From Velamenicoccus sp964471325 (lineage in GTDB: Bacteria; Omnitrophota; Gorgyraeia; Velamenicoccales; Velamenicoccaceae), in the NCBI GenBank assembly GCA_964471325.1, contig CAYYFL010000002.1, forward strand, positions 100,921 through 164,920: DNA of 64,000 nt, in the 5' to 3' direction. This document shows, piece by piece, positions 52,501 to 61,500 of the stretch (within the stretch, counting starts at the first letter, position 1; every line of letters starts with the position of its first letter). The notes under the pieces were generated by a model. The model did not search any database. It worked only from the letters and a program-made list of their open reading frames with translations, and was not told the origin of the DNA. Position numbers and translations under genes: made by a program.

Positions 52501-55500
52501 TCCATCGTGTGGACCGGCAGGCGGAAACGCAGCAATCCTTTCTGGAGCCAAGTCATATATCCCCGGACCATCTCCTGTCTTTCTTTAACAGGCAGATCCA
52601 TCGAGTTGAAACGGCCCAATGTCGTGCCGATGACCAGGGCGCCTCCCGACTCCAGGACCCTTAATCCCTGCTGGATGAGAAGATGGAAGCGCGCGTTATA
52701 TCCCTCCATGACGTCATGGAGCATACGGGCGTCCATGGATCGGTAAGGAGGAATGCCCAGCCGCCTCAAAATCATCGGATGCACGCCAAGGAGGTCCTCG
52801 AGAGAATTATGATAGATGGCCAGGCGCGCCGCGTTGTCCGGCAGCGCCAGAGAGAAGGCATCGCCGTTATGCCGTTCCACATCTGGCAGAAAGACGACTG
52901 TTTCTTCTCCGGCGCGATAGATCCTGTCTATGGCCATGACTTTTGCGGCTCCGCTGGAAAGCAGGACAACAGCCGGGGCGATATTATAAGACGCCCCAAT
53001 ATCCAGACACATCCTGCCCTCGTAAAGATAAGACAGGAGGTGATAGAACCCGTTGGGGCACGGCCGCGGACAATCGTCGTTGCGTCCTATCCGAACAAGG
53101 CCTTGCGCCGGGGAGGAGACAGAAGGAAGCGTTTCCTTCTCAGGATAAATAAAACCGCTCGCGCTCCAGAGGGTCTCGCTGTTCCAGGAGAGCGCACTGG
53201 ACTTTGGATTCAAGACAGCGGGAAGCGTCGTTGGAGAGCTCAAGCCATTCTCCGGCAGACGTCTTTCCTTCGACACGGCCTTCGGTTGAGATGTAGAAGC
53301 TGTATTCGTGAAAACATGCAGCATGCCGGGCTGAGACGTAAAGACCTCTGGCTGTTGGAACAATGCGGACGACTTCGAGATCCTGTAAACTGTACATGGC
53401 GCCACCTCCCTGTAGTGGAAAACACTTTGATTTCTGAAATCTATCTGCGCCCTCACGCGCGCCGGAGCGCTGAGAGGAATCTGGTAATGGCCGGCCGGCG
53501 CGCAAGGCACGACCTTCGCCTGCCGGACTTCACGGGTGCCTTGCAAGGGGAAAATTTCCAGGATTCCGGCCAGGCTCGAGAGCTGACGGCACTGGGCGAG
53601 AAACGACTCTTCGGCAGCAGAGACGGCAACGCCGTGAGCCGTCAGGTATGTCAGGCGATTATAGTGTGAAAGCAACAATCCAAGGGCCAGGGCCGTTGAG
53701 AAAGGAACAAAATCAGGATGCGGCTGCAGGGGATACAGATGGTCCATCCTGAGCCCGTCGCGCGCCACATCCGCCAGCGACCGGCCCTGCTCCGTAAACA
53801 ACTTGCCCTCATCGTCCTGCGCCAGCAACGTCACAGGTGTGTCCGCCGGCAGGCCGCCCGCCACCAAATGCTGGGCAATGAGGCATTGCTCATTCAAGGT
53901 TACCTTTTCATAATCGTGATTCTGGTCAAAGCGCGGATCATAAGACAGCCATCCATGCTGTTTCATGAAACGGACCCTGTCTCTTGTCCAAGGCGCGCCC
54001 TGGAAGAGGACGGCCGCTTTCCCCGACGTCAACAACACAATAGCCCCGCGCAGGGTGTATTGGATATTCTTGTTCGCTTCAGAATCAATGGCAAACACAT
54101 CGAACATCAAGAGCCGGCCGGGGACAAATTTTGCCGTAAACGCGCCGGCGTATTCCTGGGCCCGATCCTGCGGAAGCGAAGCGATGAACCTGTCGATCAT
54201 GCGCACGGCCTCTTCCGGCGACACGAAATTAAACAATTCTTCGGCGCCCTGCAGAGAGATATTGTCAAACCTGCCGTTGGCGCCCTGGAACATATCCGAA
54301 ACCCTCTTATCCGGCGCCGATGAACCCAAGAGCGCCATGAGGCTGCGCAATGCCGCCCAGGCAGCGGGGTCATGACGCAGCAGCCCAACAGCCTTCTGCG
54401 ACCGGCCGGGCATATCCTGCTGGATGTCATGGTAGCGCTTGAGCGCGAGGCCGCCGGCGATCTCGGCGTCGTTGACCGCCTGTTGCGGCGATGCGACGAT
54501 CCAGAAATCGCCGGACCTCGACACATAACGCTTGGAGCCGGCGGCAGCAGGATGATGCCTGTTGAACTCCTCCTGAGTCTCCAGATGAATCCTCACATCA
54601 TTTACGATCTCAATAGAAGCCAGGAACCTCTTGAACTCCTCCCGCAAGGCCATGAAATAACCGAAGACATCATCAGACTGCGGCATGAGCGCGAACAAAT
54701 CCACGAGGGACCTCTCGTGTGTCGTGTATTGCATGGTCTCCACCATGGCAAAAATGGCGGCGATCTCCAGGACAATATCCTGCGCAGGCCTGCCCCTCAG
54801 AACCTCCAAGGCCCTTTCGATATCTTTCTGGATCGCCGCCTCGCATACCCTGTGATTATAAGAAAGGATCGAAGCGGCGCGCTGCGCCAAAACTTTGGCC
54901 AACCGCCCATTGATGCGCTGACGGTCCGATGGGGTCAGGCGGGAACGGCCAAATGCCGCGGCCCTGAAATACCGGTCTTCCAGGAGCGCCCCAGCCTCTG
55001 CCTCCTGCTTCGACAGCGACAATAACTCTTCCAACTGCTGCTTGAGGATCGTGCGATAAAAGATATCGGCCCTCATGGCGTTGAGGGAATCGTGCGCCTT
55101 TTGGCCCTCATAATGGTGGACATTGACGACAAGATATCCGCCGTCATAGGCGACATCGAAGCGCGACGCCGGCTCATAGACAAGATAGACATGGGAGATA
55201 AAAAGCCTCTCCAGGCCGTTATGGACCAGGGCCGGCAGCACGTGCCGCGCCTGGATGATCTTCAGGTTGCCCGCGAGATCCAGGGTCAAGAGCAGATCGT
55301 CGTAGAATTTCTGACGGCCGCGGCGGGAGTACGTACGCCAGTCGGTGGAATATAGCTTGTGGATGAACGTCTTCTTGGCGCCTTTGGGCCAACTCAGCCA
55401 CGACGTCTGGTCGTGCGCATCCAGAAACCCGGCCACGTTATTATTCAGCGCCAGCTCCCACGCAAAAGACATCACAGCCTGGAAGAAGAAACCGCCGCTC

Positions 55501-58500
55501 ACAAAATAAAATGCCGGTACCGCCAGATGGGCGGCGAGGAACGCCGCGGCCCCCGCAAAGACGACAGACCACAACAGATACCGCGACAGCCGCTCATGGC
55601 GGAAGTGCCGCTCAAAACGCTTCTCGATATCCTGCCTGTACTCCTGGCGGATGTTGCGGCCGACATAGTGCCATGCAGCATCCTTCTCCAGGATCTCAGC
55701 CGGCGAGCTGATGTCGTCCGAGGAACGCACGGTCTGACGGCGCAAAGCATCCATGACCCTGCCGGCCAGCTTTCTGGGCATAAGCTTCCGGGACGAAAGG
55801 GCCACGCCGCTCAGGCGCAACAACAACTGCCGGCCGTAATCGCTGCGCAACGTCCTGGCGTCACGGTCCTGGATGCGTGCAGCATCCTGCCGCAGACGCC
55901 CGGCCCTTATGGCCGTCGCAGCCAGGAGCATAACATTGAACGCGCCCGGCCAGGGATCCGTCGAACGGACCACCAACCCGTTGTATCCTCCGTCAAGCCT
56001 ATCGGCCATCCCCATCAGGTAATCGTTGAGCAAGCTGCAAACCGGCCTCATATTGGCGAAACGGTCAAAAGCCTCCAGCGTCTCAGGATTGCCGTCGATG
56101 GCGCGCTTGATGCGGTTGCGCAAAGAAATCCCTTCTGCGTCTTTGCCCAGAGTGCTTGTGCCGTCGATCACCAGCGGTTCTTCCCAGATATTGATCCTGC
56201 CCGCATCCAGGAATTCCCGCATATAGGCGGCCATGCCTTGTTCGTCGCCTAAGGAAATATCCGGCCGTTCCTGCATCATGTGATAGAAGACGACGCGCAT
56301 GAAAAATCCGGGATTGAAGTAGCGATAACCCAGGTGCGCGGCCAGGAGACGCGCCAAAGTCCTGCGTCCGGAACCAGCCAGGCCGCAAACAACGATCAGC
56401 CTGCCGGGGAAACGGTTCAGGACAAAAGGAAGACCTGCGACAGGACCGTTCAGAGGAAGCCTGAAACCGATGGAAACCAGACCCTGCGGATGGCTATACG
56501 CCAAAATCCTGCCTCCGACGACCTCAATATCCTGACGCATGGCCGGCAGGCCCAGGCCGTAACCCTCGATCCCTTCGGTCCCCTCGCAACGGCTGCCGGA
56601 AGCAAAAATGTCTTTCAACTCCTGACGGCCCAAAGCCCTGCCTGTGTTGATGACCCTGATCTCCAGCTCATTCCCCTGGGCCACCGCTGCCCTGACCGTG
56701 ATTTGTTTTTTATCGCCGTATTTCCAGGCGTTATAGAGGAGCTCTTCGAGGTGGGTCCTCGCCATATCGAAATAAGTAAAGACGCCATTGGCGGGGACGT
56801 TCGGCGCGATCTCAAGACGCAGGCTTTCGACCGGATAAACAGACCCGAAATAATCGACTGTACTGGCAAGGAACGTGCGCAACTGATCGTATGTCATCGA
56901 CCGGCCCAGCCATGTGTAGAGGAGGGTTTTTGTCCTGGCCACTGTCGCCTCAAGGCTCTCACGGACACCTGTGATGGCCTGCTCGCGGGAAGCAAAAGCC
57001 GGCAGATTCCCCGCCGCCTCATGCCACTGTGCGAATTCCTGCTCCATACTTACAAATCTCGGGATGTTTTCGCGCAGGTAGTCGAGGATCTCCTCATCGC
57101 TTGTCTGGCCGCTCAGGTATTTGGCAAACACGGCCTCAGTCTTGGCGCCATTTTCAAAAACGGCTTGCAAAGACGAGACGACTTCGTCAGATACACCGCT
57201 CTTTTCACCGGCCCTCTTGAGCAGATTGACCAAGCCGGTCGCAGCCACAACTTTATTCTTGATGTCGTGGACCTCGGCGCGCAAAGACTCGGCCGGAGAG
57301 GAAACGTCCTTGCCGAAAAAGACAAGCGCATCTTCATACAACAGGCTGTAATTAACGGCGCTCGATTCCCAGCTGAAATCTTTATGCATGGCCTGCCGGA
57401 CGATGCGCTGCCAGACATCCGGCTGCCGGCGCAAACGGACCGCCCGCTCTATTTCGCGGAACAACTCCTCGTCATTGTAATTGTCGAAAACAAAACCGTT
57501 CCCCTCGCCTGTCATCTCGTCGTAATTCTCGATCGTATCGGCCAGGCCGCCCACGCGTCTCACGACGGGGATCGCGCCATAGCGGCAGGCGATCATCTGC
57601 GTCAGGCCGCAAGGCTCATGGAACGACGGCACCAGGAAGATATCGGCGCCGGCAAAAATACGGTGTGCCTGGTCCTCATGGATATACGCGGGCAGGACAT
57701 AAGCCCTCCTCCTGCCGACGGCCTCCCAGGGAAGATTGCGGATCTTGTCCACGGCTTTCCTGTCGTATTCGGGGCCGCCGATGACCAGCTGAACATCCGG
57801 ATGGGCCGCCAGGAATCTGCGGATCCTGTCCCCCAGCAGCTCAACACCTTTCTGGTTGTCGAGGCGCGCCACAAGGGCAATGACGATGGCGCGAGGATCG
57901 GCGGTAAGCCCCAAGCGCCTCTGCATGTCCATTTTATTGACAACCTTGGCCTGCATGACGTTGCCGGCATCGTAATGCTGCGCAATAAACGGATCGCGGG
58001 AAGGATCAAAAACGTCGTTATCGATACCATTCAAGATGCCGCAAAAATCAAATCCCTTGGCCCGCAGAACGCCGTCCAAGCCATGGCCTCCTGCCTTCGT
58101 CAACAACTCGAAGGCATGGCCGGGGCTGACCGTATTGACCTTCTGCGCATAGACGATACCGGCTTTCACCAAGTTGAAACCGCCGTAGAATTCAAGAGCG
58201 CCGCGGGCAAATTCACTCCACGGCAGGCCAATCCTGGAATAATCTCTTTTTTCATAGCGGCCCTGGTGGCTGATGTTGTGGATCGTATAGACCCGGCGCA
58301 CGGATGCGAAATATTCCCGATACCGTGGATGCGCCTGCATATAGGCCATGCTCAAGGCTGCCTGCCAATCGTGCGCATTGACGATATCGGGCCTGATCCC
58401 GAAAGCCATCATGGCCTCCAAGGCCCCCTTGGATAAAACGACCGCCTGCTGCAAACCGATAGCGTCCATATAGGGGCGGCGCGTGACATCATCATGTTCC

Positions 58501-61500
58501 AATGTGTAAACGGTGAGCTTGCCCATCTCGGCCCTGCTCACCGTGACGATAACCGCCGGTCCGTCGCCGAAGCCCACCCAAACATTTCCTATCTTCTTTA
58601 AGCTGATATTGCCGACGGGATGAGAGGCGTATTTAAAGGTAAACACGCTGACCTCGTGCCCCTGGCCGGCCAATTGTCTGGCCAAGCCCGATGTCGCGTC
58701 GGACAGGCCTCCGATCTTGGCCACATCGAAATACTCCGGCGTGATAAAGGCAAAGTGGTGCCTGGCTGCCGACGGCCAGGAACTCCGCTGGCGTTTGATC
58801 TGGATTTCGAGGCCGGCGGCGAAATGATGCCGCAGGGCCTCAACGACGGAGCCGTTCCATTCTGCCCCGCCCTGAAGGATACGCTGCCTCGCTATGCCTG
58901 TAGCCACACCCTCCATAAGTTGTAATGCCAGATCGGCGTCCGAACTCCCCTGGATGGATGAAAAGAGATAAAGTTCGCCTGTCGCCGGTTCATACCATGC
59001 AGCCATCGACGCCGCAGATGCGGCTTTTTGAGGACCGATCAACACAACATTGCCGCTCCTCAAATTCCTATAGGCGTCAACAGGGCCCAACCCCAGCGGC
59101 AATTCAATCTGGATGCCGCTGGCCAGCATCAGCGCCTGGCGATATTTATTGATATCTTTTTGGTGGGCCTTGGCCCAGCCTTGGGCAACCCCTTGGAGAA
59201 GAACGCCGCGGCCTTCCTCTTTTGCGGCGCGGATCGCCTGACGGATGGATGCCGGATCCGAGGCGTCGAGGGCCGGCGAGGAAAGCGCTTTCTTTTCGGC
59301 ATCAACAAAAACAGGCCGAGGTTTAATCGCAGGAGAAGAGATATCCGACAACCACGACGCGAGGATGGCAAAGTTCCTGTCCTTGTCTTGCGGTACGCCG
59401 TTTTCAAGGACCCTGTCGAATTCGCCGATCCTTTCTTCAAAAATCCTCAGGTTGGTCACCGCTTCGGCGAGACGGATGTCCAATTCCTGTCCGCTCATCT
59501 TACGATGCGCCATCCTCGAAGACAGCACATGCCTCAGTTCTTTTTCCGTCATCCGGCTCAGCTGCCGCCGCGCTGCCGGCAAGACAAGGGCCGCGCGGAC
59601 AGAAGAGAATTCCGCCCTGAGCATGGTCAGGCTTTCATAAGAAGAGGTATCAAAAAGAACCGCTTTGCCTGCCTGGGCGGCCTCCTCCAATTCCCCGGCG
59701 TCAATGCCGTACCAGTGGCCGTGGCGCTGGCGCACAAGATGGAAGCGATGGAGATGGTGCAAGAAGCTCTTCTCATGGACGAATACGCGGTACCTGTCAG
59801 GCGTCTCTCCGTGCCTGGCCGGCCGCGTCGTCGTCAGGCGGGGATAGATGAAAGACCCTGCGCGATCTTCAAGCAATCTCTCGATATACGTGCTCTTGCC
59901 CGAACCCGAGACACCGGCAAAGACAACCGCCCGCACAGCCGGCGACGTAAGACCGTTCTCGTCGAAAAGGTCATCCCCTGCCAATCCCTCTGCCGCGCCC
60001 CGGGCCGAATCAGGTGCTTCGTCTGCGCTTTTCAAAACCGTAGAATTCAAGGGAATCGAGAGCCCCTTGGTGGCGCCCTTGTCGGAGACAACAACCAAGT
60101 CTCCGTCTTTAAGGACGTAATGCGCGGCCCTGACAAAATAAGTTTCTAAGACCATGTGGTTCTGGCTGTCTGCCACGTAGCTGCCGAAAGAACTGACGAT
60201 CATTTTGTTCTTGGAGCCCTCCTGGCTCAGCTCCGCGGCCAGTTTCTGCAGCGTCGTCCCGGCCGGCCACCGCATGGTGTTGATGGCCAGCGGCCTTTTG
60301 CCGGCGGCATTCCTCGTATCCAGGACGTTGACAAAAACATACGGTTCCAGGTGCTCGGAGATCTTTGCGGAAATATCCTTGATGTCCCTGGTGCCGCTCA
60401 AATCGACGACATCGAATTTCTGCGTCTTGAGCCGCCTGAAAGGAAGCTGGGTGATCTTGAAAGACCAGTGGGCGATATGGCCCAGGAACATCTCCCTGAA
60501 AACTTTCTCCGAACAGACCTGGATCTCATAGGACAAGCCGCGATCATCCACAAGATCGAGGTGATAGCGGAAAAGCATGGGGCGGCCCGGCCCCATGTCG
60601 AGCTTCTTTGTGTCAACGGCATTTGCCGGGTCCGCCGGGACGAACCTGCGGCCTGCCAGCCGCAGTTCGCTGTCCGGAGGAAATGCGCCCAGACAGCTCA
60701 TGACGGCATAAACATCGGCTTCGTCCTCCACGACGATGGAGATGCCGAACAAATCGCCCAACCCCGCAATGCTCGGATATTTGTCGGCGCGGAAGTGGAC
60801 TTTGAGCCACGTCGAAAACGCCTTCTTGACCCTCTCGTAAACAGCGGCCCCGCCGCCGATCTTCTCATGCAGGTAGTTGACGATAGTCATGCCCAATGCG
60901 CGCAGGTATTCTTCAGCCTCGTTGCGCGATGAGACGCGAAGGGTTGTCAGGATCTCGGCTTCCGTGATGAAATAGTGCTGAGGCTGGCTGTGTTTGAAGA
61001 CCTCTTCCCGGAGTTCCGCCGCAAGAAGAATCAACCCTAATCTTTCGGCCATCGGCGCGTAAATCAAGCCGATCTGATCAAGAAGATCCTTCTCTCCGCT
61101 GTAGGCGGCGATGCTGGCGAATTTATCCGCCAACACAAGAATTCTCATGGAATAGGCCGGTGTTACCTTCAGGATCAGATCGATGCGGTTCTGGATGGCG
61201 TATTTATTGCGGTAATCGATGCTGGAAGGCAGCGATGTCGCCGCCAGGAGGACCTTGACATGGGCCGCTATCCGCTGGATGCGGTCTTTATCGCAACCCA
61301 CCTCCCTCAGAATGTCCTTCAAATGGGCGGCTTCGGTCTTGTGGGCCAGGGCCGCCAACTGGACATCTTCATCCTCGCAGTACTCCCGCACTTTTTCGAG
61401 AACGCGCAGGACATGGCCGAAGTAGGATTCTCCTGTCGGGAAGGCCCGGCCATGATAGTGCGTTTCAAATACGTCTTCTATCTCTTTCCACGGCCGCAAC

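Noticed and set aside
53060..53105. SEC-C metal-binding motif in IGRNDDCPRPCPNG
   Set aside because: The C-x-C-G-S-G and later H-C ligands are missing; probably a decayed remnant at the edge of the methyltransferase-like module.
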